Source: Candidatus Nitrosopumilus sp. (lineage in GTDB: Archaea > Thermoproteota > Nitrososphaeria > Nitrososphaerales > Nitrosopumilaceae). Taken from it: a stretch of DNA of 40,688 bases. A model generated the notes under the pieces. That model was not told the DNA's origin. It was given only the letters and a program-made list of their open reading frames with translations, and made no database searches. Both the position numbers and the translations under genes were made by a program. The DNA lies in NCBI GenBank assembly GCA_029861785.1, contig JAOTYR010000004.1, positions 1 through 40,688 of the forward strand. Direction: 5' to 3'. Of this stretch, positions 1 to 8,043 are shown piece after piece (the stretch's first letter is position 1; the number at the start of each line of letters is the position of its first letter).

Positions 1-375
1 TGCCTTATTGCCACTGCAGCATATGGCTCTGAGATGGCACCCCAAGTTCAGATCCTAAGAGAAATTCGTGATAATAAGGTGATGAGTACAGAGTCAGGCG
101 TCTCATTTATGACAGGATTTAACCAATTCTATTATTCTTTCTCACCAGTAATTGCAGACTATGAAAGGGAGAATCCGTTATTCAAGGAAGCAGTAAAGCT
201 TGGATTGACTCCAATGTTATCTTCACTTTCTATTCTTTCAGTAGTCAATGCAGATTCCGAGCAAGAAATGCTAGGTTATGGTATTGCAATAATCATGGCA
301 AATATTGGAATGTATCTTGTTGCTCCGGCAATTGTGGTATATGGAATTAAAAAATCAAAGCTAGTTAGGTTTTAA
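1..375 (+). CDS. CFI-box C-terminal membrane protein, 5' end outside the window
   Basis: The frame is open from base 1, so this is the last ~124 residues of a longer protein; the first internal ATG at 34 is not the real start. It opens with CLIATAAYGSE, a variant of the CFIATAAYGS signature that begins the CFI-box C-terminal domain, which is common at the end of secreted or surface proteins in thaumarchaea. After it come a mostly helical segment and hydrophobic stretches near the end (around MLSSLSILSVV and IIMANIGMYLVAPAIVV), then a basic tail (KKSKLVRF), consistent with membrane anchoring with the tail inside. The domain that gives the protein its function lies upstream and cannot be judged. 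Confidence 0.75.
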   Translation, partial: CLIATAAYGSEMAPQVQILREIRDNKVMSTESGVSFMTGFNQFYYSFSPVIADYERENPLFKEAVKLGLTPMLSSLSILSVVNADSEQEMLGYGIAIIMANIGMYLVAPAIVVYGIKKSKLVRF

Positions 376-400
376 TCCCAATACTCAAATAAAAAAAATC

Positions 401-544
401 ATGGGAAAACTAACAAGAAATCTGAGGATATGTGGAGAATGTGGAATTGTATATACCTCCGTTAGTTTTGAAAAATATATTGATGAATGTCCCATTTGCC
501 ATTCTAAACGATTTGAGTCACTTTCAATAGATCTTGGAAAATAA
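401..544 (+). CDS. 47-residue zinc-ribbon peptide
   Basis: A short frame from ATG at 401 to TAA at 544 encodes a 47-residue protein with two knuckles, CGEC at residues 12-15 and CPIC at 31-34, as in a minimal zinc ribbon. It starts 25 bases after the upstream gene on the same strand. Very small zinc ribbons of this kind are common in archaea and often act as nucleic-acid-binding or transcription accessory proteins; nothing here points to a specific partner. The conserved-looking four-cysteine arrangement is the reason for calling a gene this short. Confidence 0.6.
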   Translation: MGKLTRNLRICGECGIVYTSVSFEKYIDECPICHSKRFESLSIDLGK

Positions 545-615
545 TAGAGATTTCTATCAGGTGTATTTGGATCTAGCAATATAGATTTTTTAGTAGAGAT
601 GATCTGATTATTGTA

Positions 616-1017
616 TTGTCTGATGATCCTGAGATTGAAAAGATCAAACAAAGAAAACTTGAAGAAATGCTTCGTCAGCAGAATCAATCCCAGGTTCAGC
701 CAGGAATAGTAGAGCTAGATGGATCTAATTTTGATCAAATAGTTTCAGCTGAAAATCCTACCTTGGTTGATTTTTGGGCTGAGTGGTGTGGTCCATGTAA
801 GATGATGCATCCTATATTTGAGAGTATGTCCAAGAAATACTCTCAGATAAAATTTGCAAGAGTAAATGTGGATTTAAATCAAAACATTGCTATGAAATTT
901 GGCGTACAGTCAATTCCTTCTTTTATCATGTTCAAATCAGGTCAAATTATTGATAAAATGATGGGAGCAGTAGGAGCACCTGGAATTCATATGATTTGTA
1001 AAAAGCATTCTAAATAA
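616..1017 (+). CDS. Thioredoxin with charged N-terminal helix
   Basis: Thioredoxin-fold thiol-disulfide oxidoreductase, 133 residues, with active site WCGPC (C58, C61) after the usual VDFWAEW strand and the conserved SIPSF loop with cis-proline (about residue 96). No signal peptide, so it acts in the cytoplasm. The TTG at 616 fits a start because the next codons read SDDPEIEKIKQRKLEEMLRQ. That leader is about 30 residues longer than a plain thioredoxin and resembles the DNA-binding N-terminal helix of archaeal PDCD5-family proteins (D-x-E-x-E-x-I-R/K-x-R/K-K-L-E-E-L). The resemblance may be convergent charge patterning. A second, plain thioredoxin lies at 16600-16929. Confidence 0.88.
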   Translation: MSDDPEIEKIKQRKLEEMLRQQNQSQVQPGIVELDGSNFDQIVSAENPTLVDFWAEWCGPCKMMHPIFESMSKKYSQIKFARVNVDLNQNIAMKFGVQSIPSFIMFKSGQIIDKMMGAVGAPGIHMICKKHSK

Positions 1018-1043
1018 GAAGCAAAATTAATTACAGATGATCA

Positions 1044-1400
1044 ATGGTAAAATTTTCTATTACAAAAACTGCAATTATTGTAAATTTTCAAGGCTACAAG
1101 AAGTTTTTAGCATTGAAAAATAATTTGAGGATACCCCTCTCTTGTGTAAAATCTGTTAGCTCTGCTCCTGTGAAATGGTTAGTGTTTACCCCAAAGGCAG
1201 GAACCAACTTTCCAGGCCTAATTATGGCAGGTACTTTTTTCAGAAGAGATGGAATAACATTTTACTATGTCAGAGATTTGAACAAGTGTATTATACTTTC
1301 TTTGCAAAATCATAGATACTCCAAAATTGTAATTCAAGTTGAACAAAAAGAAGAGATTGCTCTAAAAATTAGAAAAGCGATAAAAGAATTTCAAAGCTAG
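1044..1400 (+). CDS. PH-like beta-domain protein
   Basis: A 118-residue protein without signal peptide. Alternating beta strands (FSITKTAIIVNFQGYKKFLALK, split by turns), then strands around WLVFTPKAGT, GITFYYVRDL and CIILSLQN, and a closing amphipathic helix (EIALKIRKAIKEF), match the seven-strands-plus-C-terminal-helix outline of bacterial PH-like domains. I assign fold only. It runs into aIF5B tail to tail: the two TAG stops share the palindrome CTAG at 1397-1400, so the transcripts must overlap or end inside coding sequence. No catalytic residues are evident. Confidence 0.6.
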   Translation: MVKFSITKTAIIVNFQGYKKFLALKNNLRIPLSCVKSVSSAPVKWLVFTPKAGTNFPGLIMAGTFFRRDGITFYYVRDLNKCIILSLQNHRYSKIVIQVEQKEEIALKIRKAIKEFQS

Positions 1401-3178
1401 TACGCATATGCTGCATCTTTTTTTCTTTGAATTTCTACTATTTCATTTAATACTTCAATTTCTTCAGAGCTGAGTTTGTGTCCAAATTTTCCAAGGAGTT
1501 TTTTTGCCTCATGGGATGGCGGATAAGAAAAAAATACATCTTCTTCAAATATTTGTCTTCCAATTGTGACATCTTGAACAGAGCATGCCACCTCTTGTCC
1601 GGCTTTTGCCGAAGTTACTGTTTTACCCTCATGTTGAAGTTGATGAACTTTACCAATGCCTTTTCCCTCTTTATTCATAAAGGAGATTTTGTGTCGAAGT
1701 TCACCTACATCAATTCGAATTCCAAACACAGCAGGATTATTGTTTCTAAACGCATATCCCTTTAGAAATGTAAATTTAGATATTGGTGTTAATTCTGCAA
1801 ATATTGCATCTTCTTCATGTGCAGTATCATCTTCAACCCATTTATTGTAATTGTCAATAAGACTATAGATTATTTTGTCCTCAAAGATACGAATGTGGCT
1901 GCTCTCAGATTCCTCTTTTGCATCTGGTAGTATTTTGACATTAAATGATAAAATTACTCCAAGATGTCTATCGTTTTCTTTTATTGCCTTTGATTCCATG
2001 ACATCTCGGCGATTTACAGGTCCGATATCAGCCTTTGCGACTGGCACCTGAGACCTCCTTAGCATCTCCATTATTGCCTCAAGAGAACCAATTGTATCGC
2101 ATTTTAGAATAATTCCATTGGTTTCAGTATCTACAAAAACTGATTTCATTTCTGTCTCGATGAGTTGGGTGTATTTTTTTATATCATTTTCAGTTGGCGC
2201 CACATAAAGTGTACTTCCAGGTAAAACATCTTCAAGATCTGGAGAAGCTATCTTTAATCCAGCAGCTGCATCGACTTTATCTACTGGTTTGAATTTATCT
2301 CGAGGATCACGCATCTCATCTAGAGGTTTTGGCAAAAGGATTGCTTTTGGTTTTGTGACCACTACTGAAGCTCGTTTTGCAACAACTATGCTATCACTTT
2401 TTTTAATACTCCCGTCAATTAAAATAATATTTGCCGAATGTCCCAGACCCACTTCATCATTTACTTCAAGAACAATTCCTCGAGAGTCCTTTTCTTTCTG
2501 GTCTAGTCTTTTCTGTAAATATTGCTGTGTTAAACCAATCAAAACAGCAAGTAATTCAGGAATTCCTACTCCAGATCTTGCAGAAATTGGAACAATTGCA
2601 ATTTCTGATTTAAAGTCCTTTACGCGATAAAATGCTTCAGATTGATAGCCTAAGATAGACAGTGTTCCAACAACATCATAGATCTTTTGATCAAGATCAT
2701 TTTGGATTGATTGATCTTGTTCTTTTATTGCCTTTGAAATGAATTGTGTTTCAGATTTTCTCCAACCAGATAGCTGATCACATTTGTTAAGAGCTACAAC
2801 AAAGGGAACTTTTCTGCTTTGTAAAATCTTTAAACTTTCATTTGTTTGTGGTTGAAATCCTCGATTAACATCAACTACCAAGATTGCAATGTCCGCAGCT
2901 GAGCCTCCCCTTGCACGAAGATTTGTAAAAACCTCATGGCCAGGAGTGTCAATAACTAAAAGTCCTGGTACTTTGGATTCAGATTCTTCTAATTTGTTGT
3001 ATAGATCTCCACAAGTTTTTTTGATAGTATCAGTTGGGAGAAAACTAGCACCAATATGCTGAGTAATTCCACCAGCCTCTCTACCTTGAACGCCTGTACC
3101 TCTTATTCTATCTAGAAGAGATGTTTTTCCAGAGTCTACGTGACCTAAAACTGCCACAATGGGCTGACGAATTTGCAA
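1397..3178 (-). CDS. infB: Translation initiation factor aIF5B (GTPase)
   Basis: Archaeal/eukaryal IF2-type GTPase that promotes ribosomal subunit joining and initiator tRNA positioning. The 593 residues begin directly with the G domain: P-loop GHVDSGKT (12-19), switch I around GGITQHIGA, G3 DTPGHE (77-82), G4 NKCD (131-134). Domains II-IV follow, and length matches archaeal aIF5B, which lacks the long eukaryotic N-terminus. Translation starts at TTG 3178, six bases after the ndk stop; an in-frame stop just upstream rules out a longer protein. It is the last gene of the L7Ae-S28e-L24e-NDK-aIF5B run, a gene order conserved in many archaea. Identity is secure. Confidence 0.97.
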   Translation of the reverse strand: MQIRQPIVAVLGHVDSGKTSLLDRIRGTGVQGREAGGITQHIGASFLPTDTIKKTCGDLYNKLEESESKVPGLLVIDTPGHEVFTNLRARGGSAADIAILVVDVNRGFQPQTNESLKILQSRKVPFVVALNKCDQLSGWRKSETQFISKAIKEQDQSIQNDLDQKIYDVVGTLSILGYQSEAFYRVKDFKSEIAIVPISARSGVGIPELLAVLIGLTQQYLQKRLDQKEKDSRGIVLEVNDEVGLGHSANIILIDGSIKKSDSIVVAKRASVVVTKPKAILLPKPLDEMRDPRDKFKPVDKVDAAAGLKIASPDLEDVLPGSTLYVAPTENDIKKYTQLIETEMKSVFVDTETNGIILKCDTIGSLEAIMEMLRRSQVPVAKADIGPVNRRDVMESKAIKENDRHLGVILSFNVKILPDAKEESESSHIRIFEDKIIYSLIDNYNKWVEDDTAHEEDAIFAELTPISKFTFLKGYAFRNNNPAVFGIRIDVGELRHKISFMNKEGKGIGKVHQLQHEGKTVTSAKAGQEVACSVQDVTIGRQIFEEDVFFSYPPSHEAKKLLGKFGHKLSSEEIEVLNEIVEIQRKKDAAYAY

Positions 3179-3184
3179 ATCAGA

Positions 3185-3586
3185 TCACTCAAATGCTACC
3201 CTCGATTCATGATCAAAGCTTTCTCGGGAATCAGAAGCATGAATGATATTATCTGTAAATCCCAATCCAAAATCTCCACGAATTGAACCTGGTACGGCTT
3301 CAAAAGATTTTGTAGAACCAATCATAATTCTGGTGGTTGCAATTGCATTGTTTCCTTCAATAATTGCCACAACTACAGGGCCAGATGTGATAAATGATGT
3401 TAGTTCTCCAAAGAATGGTTTATCCTTGTGTACACCATAGAAGTTTTCTGCTTGTTCTTGTGTAAAGGTAAATAATTTTAGTTTGATTAGTTTGAATCCT
3501 TTTCTTTCAAATCTTGAAATAACTTCGCCAGTAAGATTTCTAGCTACGGCATCAGGTTTTACAATAAAAAGAGATTTTTCAGTCAA
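3185..3586 (-). CDS. ndk: Nucleoside diphosphate kinase
   Basis: Transfers the gamma phosphate of ATP to nucleoside diphosphates through a phosphohistidine. The 133-residue sequence carries K10 in the start motif FIVKPDAV, the IRGDFG loop, and NIIHASDS with active-site H116 (usual family motif N-x-x-H-G/A-S-D-S). Length is normal for archaeal NDK. The start is TTG at 3586, overlapping the TGA of L24e as TTGA, so the two are probably translationally coupled. Cytoplasmic; its product GTP serves the neighbouring GTPase aIF5B, although the linkage is a general archaeal synteny rather than proof of a specific partnership. Confidence 0.97.
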   Translation of the reverse strand: MTEKSLFIVKPDAVARNLTGEVISRFERKGFKLIKLKLFTFTQEQAENFYGVHKDKPFFGELTSFITSGPVVVAIIEGNNAIATTRIMIGSTKSFEAVPGSIRGDFGLGFTDNIIHASDSRESFDHESRVAFE

Positions 3587-3789
3587 CGTTTCTTTTGTTT
3601 AATTCCGCCTTTGACGTATTTTTTTGTCCATTTTAGTTTTCTAGGATCACGTTTTAGTTCAAGGGCATTTTTTTTACATTTTGCAGAACAAAACCACAAA
3701 ACTGTTCCATCATTTTTTGCAAACATTGTACCTGATCCCTTTGCAACTGTTCGGTCACAAAAATTACATGGTTTAACTAAAAGACTCAA
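3583..3789 (-). CDS. rpl24e: 50S ribosomal protein L24e
   Basis: Small zinc-binding large-subunit protein specific to archaea and eukaryotes. The 68 residues show C8-x2-C11 (CNFC) and C34-x3-C38 (CSAKC), the typical L24e zinc site, followed by the basic tail RDPRKLKWTKKYVKGG that ends in KQKKR. The start is TTG at 3789, nine bases after the S28e stop; the next residues SLLVKPCNFC align with family N-termini. It overlaps ndk at its stop. Part of the ribosomal operon. Confidence 0.95.
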   Translation of the reverse strand: MSLLVKPCNFCDRTVAKGSGTMFAKNDGTVLWFCSAKCKKNALELKRDPRKLKWTKKYVKGGIKQKKR

Positions 3790-3798
3790 TTATTTCAC

Positions 3799-4011
3799 CT
3801 ATTTGATCTTCTTTGCTTCTCGTTCAGTTTCTCTTAGCATTAGAATTTCTCCTAATCTTACAGAACCTTTAACATTTCGTGTAAGAATTCTTCCTCGATC
3901 TTTGCCATCAAGGACCTTAACTCTAACTTGGATAACTTCACCTGCAATACCAGTTCGTCCAACAATTTGAATAATTTCAGATTGAGTAACTTCGTCAGTG
4001 GTAGTACTCAT
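3799..4011 (-). CDS. rps28e: 30S ribosomal protein S28e
   Basis: OB-fold small-subunit protein of archaea and eukaryotes, 70 residues. The sequence shows the family core [20 protein letters not shown] and the diagnostic C-terminal motif LRETEREA. Start ATG at 4011 overlaps the L7Ae TGA as ATGA. Sits between L7Ae and L24e, the standard archaeal order. Nothing unusual. Confidence 0.97.
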   Translation of the reverse strand: MSTTTDEVTQSEIIQIVGRTGIAGEVIQVRVKVLDGKDRGRILTRNVKGSVRLGEILMLRETEREAKKIK

Positions 4012-4394
4012 TGATCTGTCTTACCACCTTTAATTTTAGCAATTGATGATACAACTTGGTCTACAATGTGTTGTGCATCACCAGCATCCAAAATTGCTGC
4101 AGCAGCTGAGGTAATGTCTATACCCAAAGATTTTCCTAATTCTTGCTTATTTGGAACAAATGCATACGCTGCCCCTTGCTCTTCACATAGTATTGGAAGA
4201 TGTGCTACAACTTCTGGTGGTTCTACATCTTCGGCAATAACAATTAGTTTGCTAGTACCTCGCTCAATTGCTTTTGTAGCCTCATTGGTTCCTCGTTTAA
4301 CTTTACCACTTGTAGCCGCTACTCTTACTGCTTCCAGAATTGGATTAACTAAGTCTTCTGGCGTCTCAAATTTTACATAGTAAGCTTTACCCAT
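4008..4394 (-). CDS. rpl7ae: 50S ribosomal protein L7Ae
   Basis: Kink-turn RNA-binding protein of the large subunit that in archaea also serves box C/D and H/ACA RNPs and RNase P. The 128 residues contain the RNA-binding [12 protein letters not shown] helix, [15 protein letters not shown], and the loop around the [12 protein letters not shown] segment. Start ATG at 4394; it is the first gene of the ribosomal operon, about 60 bases downstream of the glmM stop, so transcription could be its own or read through from glmM. Identity secure. Confidence 0.97.
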   Translation of the reverse strand: MGKAYYVKFETPEDLVNPILEAVRVAATSGKVKRGTNEATKAIERGTSKLIVIAEDVEPPEVVAHLPILCEEQGAAYAFVPNKQELGKSLGIDITSAAAAILDAGDAQHIVDQVVSSIAKIKGGKTDQ

Positions 4395-4456
4395 ACATTG
4401 TCACCCTTAGGGTTCATTCTCCATTCCCATGATGCGAGAGATTGGTTTTAAAAGTG

Positions 4457-5806
4457 TTATCTGGAAATGCCCAACTTTGTTTTTTGAAGGTATTCTGACA
4501 TTAGTAAGTCAAGTTTTTCTTGGGTTTCAGCTTCTCCGTATATTCTGATTATTGGTTCTGTGCCACTTGGTCGAATCATTACCCAGTTTTGAGGATTATT
4601 TGTAATTTTTATTCCGTCTGTCGTATCAGAATTCGGAAATTCTTCTTTTAGAGAGTCAATAAGTTTTTTTGAATTCTCAGAAGAACATTTGATTTTATCT
4701 TTTGTTGTAAAAGAGGGCGGAAGATCATTAACTTTCTGAGATAAAGATACCTCTGATGAAGCCAACATGTCCAACATTAGGGCAAGAGTCATACATCCAT
4801 CTCGCACTTGATTATGAGGGCCAAACATGAATCCCCCATTTTCTTCATACCCAATTAGAGCTTTGGTTGGTACCATCTTACGAGACACTTCGACGCTACC
4901 AACTTTGGTTCGTATAACTTTGGATCTCGATTCATTAGCAATGGTTTCAATACTAGTGCCAGAATTCAAACAAGTGACTACTAGCGATTCTGGATTCTTA
5001 TACAAGATATGTTTTGTTAAAACAAGTGCAGATTTATCCCCAGTTAATATCCTCCCTTTATTATCACAAAAAATACTTCTATCACCATCTCCATCAAAAG
5101 CAATTCCAAGATCTGCATTTTTTTCCTGGACTGTTCTAGAGAGAACTTGTAGGTTTTGCGGAGTTGGCTCAGAGCCCCTACCTGGAAAAGAACCATCAAT
5201 TTTTTCGTTTATTAAAATTGTTTTACAATCTAGTTTTTCACAAAAACTAGGAGCAGTGACTGCCTGGACACCATTTCCTAAATCTAATACGACTTTAAAT
5301 TTTTTAGATTTTATCTTCTCTGAATCAATTTGAGACAAAATTCCCTTGATGTAAACTTCAACGGCTTTTTTCTCTATTTCGGCAAGCCCCCACCGAGTAG
5401 GATTCTTTATCCATTTTTTTTTAAGGTAAAAATCTTCAATTATTAGCTCATCTTCTCTTGAAATTTCTACTCCATCCTTTGCTACTGGTTTAATTCCATT
5501 ATACTGAGGAGGGTTATGTGATGCAGTAATCATTATGCCACCATTGTAACCTAATTCTTTAACTGCAAATTCAAGACATGGTGTTGGAACAAGTCCTACA
5601 GTTTTAGAATCTATTCCACAATAATTTAGAGTTGAGCTGATTATTTTTTCAATAATAGGACTAGAATCTCTTCCGTCATAACCAATGAGAATAGGTCCTT
5701 CTTTGAAATAGGTTGCAATAGCTAATGTCATGTCATGGAGAAATTCTAAAGTAAAATCTTCTTTGAATACTCCTCGAATTCCATTGGTTCCAAAAAATTT
5801 TGCCAT
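4457..5806 (-). CDS. glmM: Phosphoglucosamine mutase / phosphohexomutase
   Basis: Alpha-D-phosphohexomutase, 449 residues from the preferred start. Domain 1 has FGTNGIRG and the phosphoserine loop TASHNPP (Ser at about residue 96); domain 2 has the metal loop DGDGDR; domain 4 has the phosphate-binding RPSGTEP. FGTNGIRG resembles archaeal GlmM more than phosphomannomutase, but archaeal members can act on several sugars. It would supply GlcN-1-P for UDP-GlcNAc and surface glycans. A TTG at 5818 would add four residues (MSRN); I prefer ATG at 5806 because MAKFFGTNGIRG is the usual N-terminus. Divergent from tRNA-Leu, with only ~50 bases between. Confidence 0.88.
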   Translation of the reverse strand: MAKFFGTNGIRGVFKEDFTLEFLHDMTLAIATYFKEGPILIGYDGRDSSPIIEKIISSTLNYCGIDSKTVGLVPTPCLEFAVKELGYNGGIMITASHNPPQYNGIKPVAKDGVEISREDELIIEDFYLKKKWIKNPTRWGLAEIEKKAVEVYIKGILSQIDSEKIKSKKFKVVLDLGNGVQAVTAPSFCEKLDCKTILINEKIDGSFPGRGSEPTPQNLQVLSRTVQEKNADLGIAFDGDGDRSIFCDNKGRILTGDKSALVLTKHILYKNPESLVVTCLNSGTSIETIANESRSKVIRTKVGSVEVSRKMVPTKALIGYEENGGFMFGPHNQVRDGCMTLALMLDMLASSEVSLSQKVNDLPPSFTTKDKIKCSSENSKKLIDSLKEEFPNSDTTDGIKITNNPQNWVMIRPSGTEPIIRIYGEAETQEKLDLLMSEYLQKTKLGISR

Positions 5807-5823
5807 ATTTCTACTCAATAATA

Positions 5824-5832
5824 GATAAATTT
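5824..5832. promoter_or_regulatory. TATA-like box between glmM and tRNA-Leu, possibly bidirectional
   Basis: GATAAATTT is centred about 26 bases upstream of the mature tRNA-Leu 5' end and about 22-23 bases upstream of the glmM ATG on the other strand. ATAAATTT is near-palindromic, so one TBP site could serve both genes. Inferred from spacing only. Confidence 0.45.
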
Positions 5833-5853
5833 GTGTCTAGCGGCAAATCATTT

Positions 5854-5938
5854 GCGGGAGTCGCCCAGCCTGGCCAAAGGCGTAGGGCTTAGGACCCTAT
5901 CTCTTAGGAGTTCGTGGGTTCGAATCCCACCTCCCGCA
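5854..5938 (+). tRNA. tRNA-Leu (anticodon TAG)
   Basis: Acceptor GCGGGAG pairs with CTCCCGC, discriminator A at 5938. Anticodon arm TAGGG-CTTAGGA-CCCTA places TAG at the anticodon position. The long variable arm (TCTCTTAGGAGT) is typical of class II leucine tRNA, and the T arm GTGGG-TTCGAAT-CCCAC is intact. No intron and no encoded CCA. Confidence 0.95.
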
Positions 5939-5961
5939 TCTTAAATTTTCTTTTTCTATGA

Positions 5962-6846
5962 ATGATTAATAATGAGAAAAAGTCCAACAAAAAAGTCATG
6001 AAAAAAACAGTGATTGGAGTAACAGTAGTTGGAGAAGATAGAGAAGGAATAGTTGCGACATTTACCAATTTTGTGTTCTCCAATGGTGGAAATATTGAGA
6101 AAGTAAATCAAAATGTAATCAAGGGTCTTTTTGGAATGTATCTTGAAGCATCATTTACAAAAAAAATTAATGTACAGAATTTTAATTTGGACATTCAGAA
6201 GCTTGCAAAAAAAGAAAAAATGGATGTAAATATACATCATGAGACAAATACTCAAAAAAACATTGCAATTTTTGTAACAAAAGAATCACTTTGTCTTGAA
6301 ACAATTCTATCTTCTGCCAAAAAGAATTCTTTGAAAGGGAAGATTTCAGTTATTGTGGGAACAGAAAAAACTTTAGAATCACTTGCAAAAAAAGCAAAAA
6401 TTCCATTTATGGCAATTGAAGCGAAAAATCAAGAAAAAGCTGAAGCAGAAATTATTGAAATTTGTAAAAAGTACAATATTGATCTAATTGTTCTTGCAAG
6501 ATACATGAGAATTCTTACCCCAAACTTTGTTTGGAGATATCCAAATAGAATTATTAATATTCATCCATCACTTCTCCCAGCATTTCCAGGAGCGTTGGCA
6601 TATGCTCAGGCCTATGAGAGAGGGACAAAAATAATTGGAGTTACATCTCATTATGTGACTGAAAACTTGGATCAAGGACCAATAATTTTTCAAGCTTCTT
6701 TTAGTGTTAACCCAAATGATACATTAGAAGAGATAAAATTAAAGGGACAGAATTTGGAAGCCGATACCTTGCTAAAAGCTTTAAAGATGCATTTGGAAAA
6801 CAAACTTGAAGTCCGTTGGAGAAAAGTCCACATTAAATTAAAATGA
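5962..6846 (+). CDS. purU: ACT-domain formyltransferase, PurU-like
   Basis: Residues ~15-95 form an ACT domain (VIGVTVVGEDREGIVA), and ~100-290 a formyltransferase domain with catalytic N199, H201 (NIHPSLLPAFPG) and D237 (ENLDQGPI). This arrangement is that of formyltetrahydrofolate deformylase (10-formyl-THF to formate and THF), 294 residues, normal length. In an archaeon it could instead work as a GAR formyltransferase with a regulatory ACT domain. ATG at 5962 is used; ATG at 5998 (MKKTVIGV) is an equally good start and would remove a lysine-rich leader. It overlaps the next gene as ATGA-type coupling at 6843-6846. Confidence 0.82.
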   Translation: MINNEKKSNKKVMKKTVIGVTVVGEDREGIVATFTNFVFSNGGNIEKVNQNVIKGLFGMYLEASFTKKINVQNFNLDIQKLAKKEKMDVNIHHETNTQKNIAIFVTKESLCLETILSSAKKNSLKGKISVIVGTEKTLESLAKKAKIPFMAIEAKNQEKAEAEIIEICKKYNIDLIVLARYMRILTPNFVWRYPNRIINIHPSLLPAFPGALAYAQAYERGTKIIGVTSHYVTENLDQGPIIFQASFSVNPNDTLEEIKLKGQNLEADTLLKALKMHLENKLEVRWRKVHIKLK

Positions 6847-7586
6847 ATGAAACAATAGAAATTAAATCACTGTTTGATCCTAATCTGAGAAAAATTATTA
6901 AAGGAAAAAAACAGATTGCAGTTATTCCTGTAGGCTCAATAGAACAACATGGACCACATCTTCCGATATCTACTGACTCAGATATTGTAACAAAAGTAGC
7001 CAAGACAATATGTCAAAAAAATAATTTTTTATTGCTTCCTACAATTAATTATGGTGTATCTTATGAACATGCTCCATTTTTTAATTTGAGTATAAGAGAA
7101 TCAACACTTCAGAAGATTCTTTTGGATTTGTGTTTGTCTCTTTATGAAAATAAAATAAAGACAATTTTTATTATTAATGGACATCATGGAAATCTCAAAG
7201 CGATAAAAAATATTGATGTAAAATTAAGAAAAACTTTAAAAAATAAAATCAAAGTTTTTACCTTTTCTTATTGGCATTTTTTGGAAAGGAGTTTTGACCA
7301 TGCTGGATTTGTAGAAACATCTCTAATGCTTGCAATTTCAACCAAGGTGAAAATGAAGTTGGCTGAAAAGGGTCTCATATCTGAGGGTTTGAGTAATCAA
7401 GAGATTAACAGATTAGGAAAAATTGCTTCCAAATCATTTCTGAGAGTTACGAAAAATGGAATATGGGGAGATCCGAGAAAAGCCACAAAAAAAGATGGAC
7501 AGAAAATATTTCGGGAAATTATTGAGAATTTAGAAAAAAAGTGTCAAACTTGCCTTACTGGGCATGGTTCAAAGTTTCACCAATGA
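6843..7586 (+). CDS. Creatininase-family amidohydrolase, ArfB candidate
   Basis: A 247-residue metal hydrolase of the creatininase family. Ligand-type residues are E34 and H36 in GSIEQHGPHLP, D45, the H114/H115 pair in NGHHGN and H153/E158 in DHAGFVETS, matching the family two-metal centre. In archaea the best-studied member is ArfB, the FAPy deformylase (formamide hydrolase) of archaeal riboflavin and F420 synthesis, and thaumarchaea make both cofactors, so this is the most likely role. Bacterial-type creatinine hydrolysis is unlikely here. The overlap with the formyltransferase suggests one transcript; both act on formyl groups, which may or may not be meaningful. Confidence 0.72.
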   Translation: MNETIEIKSLFDPNLRKIIKGKKQIAVIPVGSIEQHGPHLPISTDSDIVTKVAKTICQKNNFLLLPTINYGVSYEHAPFFNLSIRESTLQKILLDLCLSLYENKIKTIFIINGHHGNLKAIKNIDVKLRKTLKNKIKVFTFSYWHFLERSFDHAGFVETSLMLAISTKVKMKLAEKGLISEGLSNQEINRLGKIASKSFLRVTKNGIWGDPRKATKKDGQKIFREIIENLEKKCQTCLTGHGSKFHQ

Positions 7587-7590
7587 AATT

Positions 7591-7600
7591 TTAATATAAT
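7591..7600 (+). promoter_or_regulatory. TATA-like box for LSm-L37e operon
   Basis: TTAATATAAT lies about 35 bases upstream of the LSm ATG at 7632, right after the stop of the preceding gene, as expected for a promoter with a ~10-base leader. Confidence 0.5.
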
Positions 7601-7631
7601 CCCCCAATACCAAAGCCAATAAGTGAAATAG

Positions 7632-7865
7632 ATGTCCGTTGATATGGCAGTAAAAGTATTGGATGAGAGTATCAATCAGCTAGTATTGATAAAACTCAAA
7701 GGAGGTAAAACCCTTAGAGGTAATTTGCTCGGTTTTGACCAACACATGAATCTGCTACTAGATTCTTCAGAGGAAATTCCTGTTGAGGGAGAGTCTAATA
7801 CTCTTGGAACCATCGTTGTAAGAGGAGATAATGTAGTCATGATTTCTCCTCCACCAGCAAATTAG
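7632..7865 (+). CDS. Sm-like archaeal protein (LSm)
   Basis: A 77-residue LSm protein that should form a heptameric RNA-binding ring. Sm1 motif: VLIKLKGGKTLRGNLLGFD followed by HMNLLLD; Sm2 motif: VVRGDNVVMIS, with the RGDN RNA-contact signature. Directly upstream of L37e, a conserved archaeal pair found also in euryarchaea. The start may be ATG 7632 or the in-frame ATG four codons later (MAVKVLDES); the first is kept because both fit the promoter. Confidence 0.95.
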   Translation: MSVDMAVKVLDESINQLVLIKLKGGKTLRGNLLGFDQHMNLLLDSSEEIPVEGESNTLGTIVVRGDNVVMISPPPAN

Positions 7866-7875
7866 GTGATTTGAG

Positions 7876-8043
7876 ATGGTAAAAGGCACAACTTCAATGG
7901 GAGGGTTTACCAAGAAAAAAGTACACATTAGATGTAGAAGATGTGGTAAAAACTCGTTACATAAACGCCATCATGAATGCGCAAGTTGTGGTTTTCCAGA
8001 GGCTAAACGCAGGAAGTATTCCTGGATCAAATGGTATACATAG
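7876..8043 (+). CDS. rpl37e: 50S ribosomal protein L37e
   Basis: A 55-residue zinc-binding large-subunit protein. Cysteines C20/C23 (CRRC) and C35/C38 (CASCG) form the zinc finger; [19 protein letters not shown] and the basic C-terminus [10 protein letters not shown] are typical of the family. ATG at 7876 lies ten bases after the LSm stop and the next gene's ATG touches its TAG, so the three genes are almost surely one operon. Confidence 0.95.
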   Translation: MVKGTTSMGGFTKKKVHIRCRRCGKNSLHKRHHECASCGFPEAKRRKYSWIKWYT

